Shown: positions 28,380 through 36,496 of the stretch, one piece after another
Numbering within the stretch: the stretch's first letter is position 1
Layout: each line of letters opens with the position of its first letter
NCBI GenBank assembly: GCA_934098395.1
Contig: CAKOOM010000004.1
Location: 62,001 to 126,000 of the forward strand
Reading direction: 5' to 3'
Source of the DNA: an uncultured Bacilli bacterium
GTDB taxonomy: Bacteria > Bacillota_I > Bacilli_A > RF39 > UBA660
Length of the DNA: 64,000 nt
Position numbers and translations under genes: made by a program
Notes under the pieces: generated by a model
Seen by the model: only the letters and a program-made list of their open reading frames with translations
Databases searched by the model: none
Told to the model about the DNA's origin: nothing

Positions 28380-29277
28380 AATTAATTTTCCTATTACTTA
28401 CTTCGTATGAATCACATACCAAGTAAAATATTTTATCATCTATTTCTTTTAATCCTTCTTTAATTATATAATACATTTTGGTCGGTGCTACAGCCATTAT
28501 TAAGGTTTGTTTGTTATCTGAATATCCACCTGAGGCATCAATTATTGTACTACCCACACCAGGTAGGGAATTTAAAAAATCTCTTACAATATCATCTTTA
28601 TTTTTAGATGTAACTATGTAAAAAGCTTTGCTATTAGATATACCAAGTAAAATTTTATCTGTTGCTATTGATATTAAATAGGCAACGACGATGGCATACA
28701 TAATAATTTTCCACGAGAATACTAACTTACCTATAGCAATTATTGTAACATTTACAAACATCATTGCGTTACCCATTGAAATTTTTGAATATTTACAAAT
28801 TATGTTACCAATAACATCGGTTCCTCCGGTGGAGTAACCACTCTTGTATATTAATCCGTAGCCAATTCCTGCTAAAATACCACCCATCACTGCAATAATG
28901 ATAAATTCAAGATTTCCTAAATCAATTAAATCTGTAACATGCTTGGTTAATTCAACAAATACTGGATATATTAAAGCTCCGACAAGTTGATTCTTTACGT
29001 CATTTATTCCTAGTAGAAAGAAACTAAGAACTATTAATACTAGGTTTGCAATTAAAATAAATGCTGATGGATTAACTCCAAATTCACTCATTACAATTGA
29101 AACACCACTAACTCCAAAACAGACAATATCATATCTCAAAAAAAACAAGTTAAAAGAAAATGCGACGATTAGGCATCCAGATAAAAGCATTAGATATCTT
29201 TTAAATATATTTTTTTTATTAACACGTTCAATTATTAAATTTATTCGCCTCTCCCTTAATTTCTTAAATAGTTTCAT
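28372..29277 (-). CDS. YitT family membrane protein (first copy)
   Basis: Membrane helices from residue 28 on carry FNLFFLRYDIVCFGVSGVSIV and SGYSTGGTDVIGNII (YitT_membrane); the C-terminal DUF2179 has SLPGVGSTIIDASGGYSDNKQTLI. ATG at 29277 is preferred over the GTG at 29280 because the last prfB codons AGG AGG TAG form its ribosome binding site, so it is expressed with prfB. Tandem YitT paralogues are common in Bacillota. Confidence 0.9.
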   Translation of the reverse strand: MKLFKKLRERRINLIIERVNKKNIFKRYLMLLSGCLIVAFSFNLFFLRYDIVCFGVSGVSIVMSEFGVNPSAFILIANLVLIVLSFFLLGINDVKNQLVGALIYPVFVELTKHVTDLIDLGNLEFIIIAVMGGILAGIGYGLIYKSGYSTGGTDVIGNIICKYSKISMGNAMMFVNVTIIAIGKLVFSWKIIMYAIVVAYLISIATDKILLGISNSKAFYIVTSKNKDDIVRDFLNSLPGVGSTIIDASGGYSDNKQTLIMAVAPTKMYYIIKEGLKEIDDKIFYLVCDSYEVSNRKINYE

Positions 29278-29279
29278 CA

Positions 29280-30360
29280 CTACCTCCTAATATTCTTTTC
29301 TAATAACTCACCTATATCCCCATCTAAAACGCTATTAACATTACTTGTTTCATATCCACTATCATTATCTTTAACTAGTGTATATGGACACATTATGTAA
29401 CTTCTCTTGGCACTACCAAAGCCAATACTCATTCGATCTCCTAGCATATCATTTAGTTGTTTATTTTTTTTCTCTAATTCTAAATTATATAGTTTGCTTT
29501 TTAAAACTTGCATAGCTGTATGTTTATTTTTTATTTGACTTCTTTCATTTTGGCAAGTAACAACAATCCCAGTTGGGATATGAGTAATTCTAACGGCGGA
29601 ATCTGTTGTATTTACTCCTTGTCCTCCGGGTCCACTACTACGATAGATATCAACTCTAAGATCAGATTCAGGAATATCTATTTTTATTTCGTCATTAATA
29701 GCTGGGGTTACTTCAACTGAGGCAAAGGATGTATGTCTTCTTTTATTCGAATCAAAGGGGCTAATTCTAACTAGACGATGAACACCTCGTTCACCTTTTA
29801 AATAGCCATATGCGTTTATCCCATTTACTTCGAGTAAAACTGATTTTATTCCTACCTCATCCCCAGGTTGTCTATCTAGTTCAATATATTTATAGTCATT
29901 TTTAGATAAATATCTAGTATACATTCGATAGAGCATATTAGCCCAATCACAAGCTTCTGTTCCGCCAGCTCCGGAATGAATTTCCAAAATACAATTTCCT
30001 TTATCGTATGGTGATGAGAAATAGGTTTCTATACTTATATCTGTTAATTCTTTATCTATTTTAGCAAACTCTTCGTTTAATAAATTTAATATATCTTCGT
30101 CTACTTCTCCAGATAACAAATCAACCCCGGTTTCTATTTCATCTTTTACTATTTTAATTTTATCAATAGTATTACTAAGGGAATTATATTCTTTTAGAAC
30201 ATCATCTTTTGAGGATGTTGACCAAAAGGATACATCATTTATTATTTTATTAAGTTCTTCTTTTCTTTTTATTTTATTATCTAAGTCAAAGAGACCTCCA
30301 TATATCATTAACTGTGTTATTTAAATTGGTATATTCATTGATTAATTCATGTTTTTCCAT
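29280..30360 (-). CDS. prfB: peptide chain release factor 2, with programmed +1 frameshift
   Basis: RF2 releases peptides at UGA and UAA. The main frame carries the RF2 tripeptide-type region SPFDSNKRRHTSFASVEV and the catalytic GGQ in SSGPGGQGVNTTDSAVRI. The true start is ATG 30360 in another frame: 24 codons (MEKHELINEY...WRSL) end at an in-frame UGA (30286-30288), after which translation must slip +1 to continue with GAC. The gene therefore spans two frames. Feeds into the yitT-like genes by overlap. The site proves that UGA is a stop in this organism. Confidence 0.95.
30285..30300 (-). promoter_or_regulatory. prfB autoregulatory frameshift site
   Basis: TGG AGG TCT CTT TGA C: an internal Shine-Dalgarno-like GGAGG, one codon, then the slippery CTT-TGA-C, with the same spacing as in Escherichia coli prfB. 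Low RF2 favours the shift and more RF2. Confidence 0.93.
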
Positions 30361-30376
30361 AACATCACCTAGCATA

Positions 30377-30405
30377 ATTGTACTAAATTTATTAAGAAAT
30401 GTCTA
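30377..30405 (-). promoter_or_regulatory. promoter of prfB
   Basis: TAGACA, 17-base spacer, TACAAT, just upstream of the AGGTGAT ribosome binding site. Confidence 0.7.
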
Positions 30406-30440
30406 TAAGTTATATAAATTTGTTTATATTTTAATATGAT

Positions 30441-30472
30441 AAAAAGAACTATAAAGTTAGTTTTATAGTTCT
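30441..30472 (-). terminator. terminator of the 259-residue unknown gene
   Basis: An 11-bp stem AGAACTATAAA / TTTATAGTTCT followed by TTTT; the stop codon is in the stem. Confidence 0.9.
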
Positions 30473-31242
30473 TTTGTTTTTACTTTGGTATCAAAAGTTC
30501 TATCTCTGTTTATTGATATGTAGTTGTTGTATTTACGTTCTTCATCTTTAACTAGTTGTTTCATATTTTTGATATATAGATTTCTTTCTTCCTTATTGTA
30601 ATTTAATTCTTTTATTTGCATTTCGACAAATTCAGGATTAGCTTTTTGAATATCATAATATTCAATATTTCTAGTAATTACATTGGGTTCAGCTTTTTCG
30701 ATTAGAGTATTTGTAATAATGTCATACATTGCACCATTTTCTTTTTTTGCATATACTACGATTGGATTTTGTTCTTCTGGTACTTTTATTTGTAAGCAAT
30801 AATATTCTGGTGTTTTCTTTGCTCTTTTGCAAGCTAACTCTTCGACTAATTTATGAATATAAATTTGTATACTTTCTTCGCTTAAATTACCCAACATAAA
30901 TTTTGCTAATAGTTGATGCGCCTCAACTGCTTTTGAATAACTTAGGCATGGAACGTTGGGATCTTCTGAATATATAATTACATTTCCTGATATGGCATCT
31001 ATCATAACTCCATCTTTTAATCTTGTTGCTATGATAGGAAATGAGCCCTCAACAAACCATGAGTTATCATTAACAGTTATTTTATCATCTAACTCCATAA
31101 ATATTCCTTCATGGTTATACAAGTCTTTTATTTCTCTTTGTATTACGCCTCTTATTACACTAACTTTTTCAATATTGGATACATGATGTTTTACTGTATC
31201 GTTGTGATTATTTAGTAATAGGCAATAGTATTTTTCTTTCAT
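30463..31242 (-). CDS. unknown 259-residue protein with two MxDxI(S/T) repeats
   Basis: Not recognised. A soluble, charged protein. The region around residue 75-85 (GVMIDAISGNVII) and around residue 175-185 (GAMYDIITNTLIE) are similar to each other and to a stretch of the 143-residue protein at 22538, and the N-termini also match (KYYCLLLNN versus KYYILKLKNN). The C-terminal third is helical and basic. It has the best promoter of the window (TTGACA-17-TATAAT) and an AAGGAGG site, so it is probably well expressed. Own terminator. Confidence 0.7.
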   Translation of the reverse strand: MKEKYYCLLLNNHNDTVKHHVSNIEKVSVIRGVIQREIKDLYNHEGIFMELDDKITVNDNSWFVEGSFPIIATRLKDGVMIDAISGNVIIYSEDPNVPCLSYSKAVEAHQLLAKFMLGNLSEESIQIYIHKLVEELACKRAKKTPEYYCLQIKVPEEQNPIVVYAKKENGAMYDIITNTLIEKAEPNVITRNIEYYDIQKANPEFVEMQIKELNYNKEERNLYIKNMKQLVKDEERKYNNYISINRDRTFDTKVKTKEL

Positions 31243-31265
31243 CCTAAACCTCCTTAGTTAATTTA

Positions 31266-31294
31266 ATTATATTTAAATATTTATTATTTGTCAA
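31266..31294 (-). promoter_or_regulatory. consensus promoter of the 259-residue gene
   Basis: TTGACA, 17-base spacer, TATAAT, directly after the upstream terminator. Confidence 0.92.
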
Positions 31295-31317
31295 TAAAAA
31301 AGAACCTTTCGGTTCTT
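31295..31317 (-). terminator. terminator of the major TasA-like subunit gene
   Basis: AAGAACC-GAAA-GGTTCTT stem and loop followed by T6. Confidence 0.92.
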
Positions 31318-31323
31318 AATTAA

Positions 31324-32385
31324 CTATTCTGTTGTTTGTGCATTTTCTGGTAGACTTGATGTGATTTGTAAATCGAATGAAATTTTTCCGCCTGATGCGT
31401 AGTTTTCACAGTCAACATCTTGTCCTTCAACCCACATATAAATTCTTACTTTTGTTACTCCTGCTGTTAATGAGAATATTTGTGGATAATGAGTAAATCC
31501 ATATTTTGTTGTATGCGTTGGTGTTACATCTTTGAATTTTGTTGCATTATCTGTTTGAGTTGCTTTTCCTAATAGAATATCATCTGCTGATGCAATTGTA
31601 TCAATGATTCCTGAATATGGAACAAGAGTTCCTGCTGCGGCAGTTGCATTATTACCATAAACGTCTCTGGCGTTTGCTAATCCGTTATCGGTATGTGTGT
31701 TATAGTTTGGTTCCCAAAGATATGCTGTTGAAGCTGCACCATCATTTAATTTTTGGATATTAGCTACAGTGTCTGATGATGTTGTATGTCCTAATACAAT
31801 GAATCCTACTCTTGAAGCATTCTTAATACCTAAATCAACATCTCCAGCATCTGTTGAATTAACTGCTGAATTTGGTGTCAAGTACACTGTAGTATCTTGT
31901 TCTACTTTAAAGAATACATCAAAGGCAATGAATTTTGCATCGCTAGTTTCTCCATTTGTTTCTTTTTCAGTTTCTTTTGTAGCTGTTAAAATATATTCAC
32001 CTTTATTATCAGCTGTCTCTGATGTTACTACTGTTCCGTAGTACATTGGGAATTTACCATTAGCATCTACAACACCTGCTGTTGATACTGGTTCAAGTGT
32101 ATCAGGTAATTGGTTTTCACTTGCAGCATATGTTGCATGTGCTGAAGTTATATCTGTTTTTTGAAGAATTGATTTCCATTTAGTACCGTCTGCTGATATT
32201 TGGATACCATTTTTAGCTTCAATATTTACATTTAATGTACTAACACCTACTGTTTTATTAGCAGTAAACCATGCATATGTTGATGTTGCTAACATTATAC
32301 CAGTCCCTAACATTAATAGCAATAATATTAATAATCTATACTTTCTTCGCTCTCTTCTTTCTTTTTTCTTTTGGTTTTTTTCCAT
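31324..32385 (-). CDS. SipW-type exported surface subunit (TasA/CalY-like), major candidate
   Basis: A 353-residue exported protein. After a very basic start (KKKERRERRKYR) comes a hydrophobic helix LLILLLLMLGTGIMLA and the cleavage region STYAWFTANKTV, the pattern of SipW-dependent TasA/CalY proteins. The mature part is beta-rich, low in Lys and ends with VRIYMWVEGQDVDCENYASGGKISFDLQ. A close paralogue is at 44555. It is transcribed alone from a strong promoter with its own terminator and an AAGGAGAG site, which suggests the most abundant fibre subunit. Its codon and amino-acid use (many Ala, Thr, Gly) differs from the Asn/Lys/Ile-rich neighbours. Function inferred. Confidence 0.8.
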   Translation of the reverse strand: MEKNQKKKERRERRKYRLLILLLLMLGTGIMLATSTYAWFTANKTVGVSTLNVNIEAKNGIQISADGTKWKSILQKTDITSAHATYAASENQLPDTLEPVSTAGVVDANGKFPMYYGTVVTSETADNKGEYILTATKETEKETNGETSDAKFIAFDVFFKVEQDTTVYLTPNSAVNSTDAGDVDLGIKNASRVGFIVLGHTTSSDTVANIQKLNDGAASTAYLWEPNYNTHTDNGLANARDVYGNNATAAAGTLVPYSGIIDTIASADDILLGKATQTDNATKFKDVTPTHTTKYGFTHYPQIFSLTAGVTKVRIYMWVEGQDVDCENYASGGKISFDLQITSSLPENAQTTE

Positions 32386-32414
32386 ACAAACTCTCCTTTT
32401 TATTGTTAGGGTTT

Positions 32415-32449
32415 TGCTATACTCCCTATATTACTATTCAAGTATAGCA
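32415..32449 (-). repeat. perfect inverted repeat over the promoter of the major subunit gene
   Basis: TGCTATACT and AGTATAGCA, 17 bases apart. One arm covers the -10 box, the other the early transcribed leader. Candidate operator. Confidence 0.6.
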
Positions 32450-32469
32450 TAGTTTTTTTTTTATTGCAA
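32441..32469 (-). promoter_or_regulatory. promoter of the major subunit gene
   Basis: TTGCAA, 17-base spacer with a ten-A run, TATACT with an extended TGC. It is followed by a leader of about 50 bases with a TAGGG/CCCTA hairpin (32407-32428). Confidence 0.85.
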
Positions 32470-32512
32470 GTAAATTTTGACAATTTTCGACACCGTTTTT
32501 TATTTATATGTT

Positions 32513-33097
32513 TTAATTGTTATTTTCAATGATTTGCTTTGAATCTACATTGATAATTATTGCCTCTACACTATCTTGATAATCGGTGGTATTATATTGT
32601 TTTGGAAATTCTACGACTAGTTGATATATATTGCTTTCATCCTTTTCATGAGAAAAGGTTAGTTTATTGGTTTTAATTGTTTTAAAATAAGTTCCATCAT
32701 CGTCTGGAGCTGTTTCTTCGCTTATTATAATGTTTTTACTATTAAGATCTGTATATTTTTCATTTAAGTATAATTTATATGATAAGGGAAGATTTGTCGT
32801 TGTAGTTATTGTGAGAGTATATTCCATATTGGTTTCACATCTTTTTTCACCATTATTATTTGCCACGATAAAATTATAAGTATATGGTTCATCTTGTGGA
32901 ATCATTTTATCTAAAACTATTTGTTTATTTTCGGAGTTACTATCTATTATATAAAAAGCCGTTTTGACATCAGCGTTGGAGTTAGCATGTGATTGAAATT
33001 TTGAATACGTTATTGGAACAATTATAAGTAGAATTATAAATATTATTAGTATTAATGTTAGTCGATTTAGTTTAAGAAATTTTTTTACATCTATCAT
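32513..33097 (-). CDS. SipW-type exported subunit (TasA/CalY-like), 194 residues
   Basis: A hydrophobic N-terminal helix (LTLILIIFIILLIIVPI) followed by TYSKFQSHANSNADVKTAFYIID, matching the SipW substrate form of helix, aromatic residue and early beta strand. The remainder is predicted beta-sandwich (YTLTITTTTNLPLSYKLYLNEKYTD). Last gene of module A, 14 bases after the active signal peptidase, whose likely substrate it is. GAGGTGA ribosome binding site. Confidence 0.75.
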   Translation of the reverse strand: MIDVKKFLKLNRLTLILIIFIILLIIVPITYSKFQSHANSNADVKTAFYIIDSNSENKQIVLDKMIPQDEPYTYNFIVANNNGEKRCETNMEYTLTITTTTNLPLSYKLYLNEKYTDLNSKNIIISEETAPDDDGTYFKTIKTNKLTFSHEKDESNIYQLVVEFPKQYNTTDYQDSVEAIIINVDSKQIIENNN

Positions 33098-33111
33098 TTT
33101 TCACCTCTTAA

Positions 33112-33666
33112 TTATTTATAATTATTTTTAAATATTTCATCTTTAATATTTTGAAATGTTTTAGTTTCTTTTTTGGGATCTTTATATGATAAGCATATAT
33201 TTACCAAAATTAAGGTAACTACTAGGGAAATTATTATTTTTGGGGTAATAAATATATCTCTTAACATTCCACCTTTGTGAATTGTATATGCTAATTTACC
33301 AACAATATTTTCTTTTTTTACGTTGACATCTTCACTATTGTTGGCATCTCCTTTAGTAACAATAGTGTTTTCTCCGACGCTTATTACTCTATGCGTTATT
33401 AAATCATCATTTTCTTTATAAGTTACGATATCATTTTCTTTAACATCTTTGGTTATTTTTACGATAATTATATCTTTGACATTTAGAGTGGGTTCCATAC
33501 TACCAGTGGCTATTTCAAAGGTTGTATATCCAAAGATGTTGGAATATGGTTTATGTAAAATTTTGATGGAAATTATTTTATATAATGAAAAAAGAATTAA
33601 AACGGTGATAACTAATACTAAAAAATCAATAAATATTTGAAATGTTTTATTTACTATTTTTTTCAT
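33112..33666 (-). CDS. sipW: SipW-type signal peptidase I (module A, catalytic residues intact)
   Basis: A membrane serine protease of family S26, the archaeal/ER type in which the general base is His rather than Lys. N-terminal transmembrane helix residues 10-32, catalytic Ser in FEIATGSMEPTL, His in DLITHRVISV, then VTKGDANNSED (box E) and a C-terminal helix (IIISLVVTLILVNI). 184 residues, as for SipW. It lies between two TasA-like subunit genes, so it probably processes them. Ribosome binding site GGTGATAAAA. Confidence 0.9.
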   Translation of the reverse strand: MKKIVNKTFQIFIDFLVLVITVLILFSLYKIISIKILHKPYSNIFGYTTFEIATGSMEPTLNVKDIIIVKITKDVKENDIVTYKENDDLITHRVISVGENTIVTKGDANNSEDVNVKKENIVGKLAYTIHKGGMLRDIFITPKIIISLVVTLILVNICLSYKDPKKETKTFQNIKDEIFKNNYK

Positions 33667-33691
33667 ATTTTATCACCGCTTATCATTCTTG

Positions 33692-34297
33692 TTATACGAC
33701 TGGTTCTACATATGGTTCTATTTTTTCTCCGGAGTATTGTAATACGGTAATGGATACGGGAATATTTAGGGTATTGTTTTCTATCAAGCCTATTTCGGTA
33801 TCTTTATCATTATTTTCTTCATTATTATCCCATTTAATATATACTCTGATGTTATTTGTTTTGTTTTCTTTTATTTCATTTAGAGTTATTACATTCGAAT
33901 ATGTATTTGGACCAGTTTTAATTAAGTTATAACCATTTTTTTCTTCTACTTTAGTAATTGTAAATAAGTTATCTAGTTTGCTAAAATCAAATGTTAAATC
34001 ATAGCGTATTGAAACTTGTGTAGTACTTGGATCTATATTGATATTGAAATATCCACTGGTTCCAGGAGCTATTTTTCCTGATGCTACAGTGCTATCTTCT
34101 TCACTAATAAAGTTATCTATGGTAAATGTTTCACTTTTTCCAATATTGGTATCGTTTATTAGTATATTCCAGGTTGCTACTTTTGAATCTACATCCATAT
34201 TAATATTACTTTCAAAAAGGCCATAAGTATTTGTAATCTCATAAATAGTAACAAATATCATTATGGCACATGTTATATATAAAATCTTACTTTTCAT
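33692..34297 (-). CDS. SipW-type exported subunit (TasA/CalY-like), 201 residues
   Basis: Paralogue of the plus-strand gene at 46435. An N-terminal helix and the sequence NTYGLFESNINMDVDSKVATWNILIND, then GKIAPGTSGYFNINIDPS and NIRVYIKWDN with a D-rich loop. These three blocks occur in the same order in the 46435 protein (IARWKIIVNN, APGSEGYFDLIIDA, NIRVYIKWND). Overlaps the upstream catalytically dead peptidase gene by 11 bases, so it is translationally coupled to it. Confidence 0.78.
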   Translation of the reverse strand: MKSKILYITCAIMIFVTIYEITNTYGLFESNINMDVDSKVATWNILINDTNIGKSETFTIDNFISEEDSTVASGKIAPGTSGYFNINIDPSTTQVSIRYDLTFDFSKLDNLFTITKVEEKNGYNLIKTGPNTYSNVITLNEIKENKTNNIRVYIKWDNNEENNDKDTEIGLIENNTLNIPVSITVLQYSGEKIEPYVEPVV

Positions 34298-34814
34298 CTG
34301 GATTCTTTATTTCTTTAATTACAATATATATTTCATAGATAAATAATACTAATATTGGAAAGATTATTAGAAGTAGAAAGCCATATTTTGATTCTAGAAC
34401 TGATAATATTGAACCTAGATTATGATATGTTTTACTTGTTTCGGCTTTTCCAATTACAAACTCACTTGATAATGGATAATCTCCATTCATGGTGAAAGTT
34501 GTTTCTGTTTTTGTTATATCTTCTTTACCTATGACGTTACCTAAATTAACTATTGCTTGTTCTGAATCCATTTCATAAAAGAATATTTTATTTCCAGGTT
34601 TTATGTCTTTATTTTCGTTTTTAGTTACTACGACTAAATCACCTTTTTTATAGTTTGGTTTTAATTCGTTATCTCTAACTATTACTAGTGTTTTGTCACC
34701 AAAAACGGTAAGATTATAATCATTATAGTTTAGTAAACATACGGTTAGTGATATTGCTACCATACAGTATATTACTATAAAAAGTATTCCGATAATTTTT
34801 AGTACTTTCTTCAT
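34287..34814 (-). CDS. S26 signal-peptidase homologue without catalytic residues (module A)
   Basis: The layout is that of SipW (N-terminal helix, NELKPNYKKGDLVVV in the place of the Ser box, C-terminal helix), but the SM(x)P serine is replaced: IVRDNELKP has Asn where the nucleophile should be. No TH(R/Q) histidine motif follows; the region reads YEMDSEQAIVNLG. The box-E-like MNGDYPLSSEFVIGK is kept. The paralogue at 52812 has the same losses and the same YNDYN and YE(I/V)Y(x)2IKEIK ends. I infer a non-catalytic partner that holds substrates or the active peptidase. Start ATG 34814 after GGTGATAAA. Confidence 0.8.
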   Translation of the reverse strand: MKKVLKIIGILFIVIYCMVAISLTVCLLNYNDYNLTVFGDKTLVIVRDNELKPNYKKGDLVVVTKNENKDIKPGNKIFFYEMDSEQAIVNLGNVIGKEDITKTETTFTMNGDYPLSSEFVIGKAETSKTYHNLGSILSVLESKYGFLLLIIFPILVLFIYEIYIVIKEIKNPDEK

Positions 34815-34869
34815 TTTATCACCACATCTTAAGTATATCATATTCATTTTTGATATGCAAGTAATTCAT

Positions 34870-36378
34870 TTATTTAATGGATTTTAATATACTATTACTT
34901 TCTTTTATAAATTTTATTTGATTTTCGGTTATGTTATTTTTTTTCATTAGTTCTGCTAGAATTATTATATTGATATTGTTTATCAAGGTATTGATATTAT
35001 CTTCTTCAAGCATTTCTTTAGTTAATTTAAAACCAATTAAATTATATTTATCTATAATAATTAGAGGGATATCTTTTTCGTCTTTAATCCAAATATTATT
35101 GATTAAATTTATATATGGATAGTATGTTATATTAGAAATTTTTAATAGTTCTTCTTCAATTACCATATCTTTTTCTTTTGTTAATTCAATTAAGTAGTTA
35201 TAATTTGATAATGATAGCTCTAAGATATCTAATATAGTGCTTGATTCATTTAGTTTTGAGACTTTTTCTTTAAAGTAATTTTTTTCTAACTCTTCATATA
35301 GTTTTGTTAACTCAATTATTTGACTGTTAATTAAATTATTGTAGTAATCGAGTTTTTTGGTTTTATTTTTCGAAATTAACTTTTGAATTTTTTTGTTTTC
35401 TTTAAATAATGATTTTTCTTTTTTAATTATTTCTTTTTTAGTTTTTAAATATATGTCTTTATACTTATCTTTTTCATTATATATATTTTTAATATCAATA
35501 ATTAAATAATTTAATGATAGGTATGCCCTATATTCATATAATATATGACTAAGATTTATTATATCTGTTAGAGGCATTTCTTCATTGTCATATAAATTTT
35601 CTTTTATTTTGTTTACTTTATCACTAGTATAGTCAGTAATATTATATTTATTATTTATGAAGTTACTAATAATATTATATTTGCTATTTTCAATTAATTC
35701 TTCAGAATCTTTTAACAAGTTTTGATACATTTCTTTGATTTTATTTTCAACTAAACTATTTTTAACTTTATCATAGTATTCATTAAATTTCTTTTGATAT
35801 TGATAATATAAATATTTGAAGTTTAGAGCTATATGATAAATTATATTAGGACATTTCCAATAAATATTTTCAAAAAATGTTTTAAATTCTTCGAGATATG
35901 ATTTGTTTGATGTATCAGTTGTTAATAATTTATTCATATAAATATATGAGTAATAACTATATGTAAAATCAGATAATTCTAAGTTGATGTTTGCTTGTTT
36001 AAAAATAGCAATAGCTTTCATAATATTATCGTTTACTTCTTCCAATTCAATTGTATAGTAATGGCATAATTTATATAAAATTATGTCTAAATTACTTTTT
36101 TCGTATGGGGAGTTGTTATCATTAATTATGATTAAATTAGGTTTTATTTGTTTTAATTGTTCAGTAATTTGAACCGATTGTTCATATGGCTTTATCGACA
36201 AGTATTGTTTATTTCTTTTAGAAATCTCTTCGATTATTTCAGTTAAATCTTTTTCATAAGTTTCTTTCAATTCAGAAACTTTTGTTTTATATGTTTTGAG
36301 ATTTTTTTCATTATTTTTAGGAAGTGCATTTAGCACTTCCTTGTGAGTTTCTATGTTTTTTATGTATTCTTCTTTCAT
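34870..36378 (-). CDS. unknown helical coiled-coil protein (module A)
   Basis: Not recognised. 502 residues, almost entirely helical and charged, no signal peptide. Coiled-coil stretches near residues 25-60 (LKTYKTKVSELKETYEK) and 300-365 (YKDIYLKTKKEIIKKEK). It starts inside the stop of a 36-residue ORF (ATGA overlap) and lies between the giant surface protein and the dead peptidase. A role as a cytoplasmic partner for export is a guess based on position. Its counterpart position in module B is the unknown 325-residue protein, but I see no sequence similarity. Confidence 0.65.
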   Translation of the reverse strand: MKEEYIKNIETHKEVLNALPKNNEKNLKTYKTKVSELKETYEKDLTEIIEEISKRNKQYLSIKPYEQSVQITEQLKQIKPNLIIINDNNSPYEKSNLDIILYKLCHYYTIELEEVNDNIMKAIAIFKQANINLELSDFTYSYYSYIYMNKLLTTDTSNKSYLEEFKTFFENIYWKCPNIIYHIALNFKYLYYQYQKKFNEYYDKVKNSLVENKIKEMYQNLLKDSEELIENSKYNIISNFINNKYNITDYTSDKVNKIKENLYDNEEMPLTDIINLSHILYEYRAYLSLNYLIIDIKNIYNEKDKYKDIYLKTKKEIIKKEKSLFKENKKIQKLISKNKTKKLDYYNNLINSQIIELTKLYEELEKNYFKEKVSKLNESSTILDILELSLSNYNYLIELTKEKDMVIEEELLKISNITYYPYINLINNIWIKDEKDIPLIIIDKYNLIGFKLTKEMLEEDNINTLINNINIIILAELMKKNNITENQIKFIKESNSILKSIK

Positions 36379-36485
36379 GATTTATCACCTAATTCATTAT
36401 CTAAATATTTTATAAAATCTTCTAGTGTTTTGACAAGTTCAATTAACTCTAAGTCGGTTAATTCTTCAATATTTTTCTTTGTCAT
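36375..36485 (-). CDS. 36-residue ORF in module A
   Basis: Begins MTKKNIEELTDLELIEL and ends YLDNELGDKS. It has AAGGAGTT seven bases before its ATG, lies 11 bases after the giant gene, and its TGA overlaps the ATG of the next gene. Acidic amphipathic helix with no membrane segment. Position and spacing make it a real gene or a translational coupler. Confidence 0.65.
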   Translation of the reverse strand: MTKKNIEELTDLELIELVKTLEDFIKYLDNELGDKS

Positions 36486-36496
36486 ATAACTCCTTT

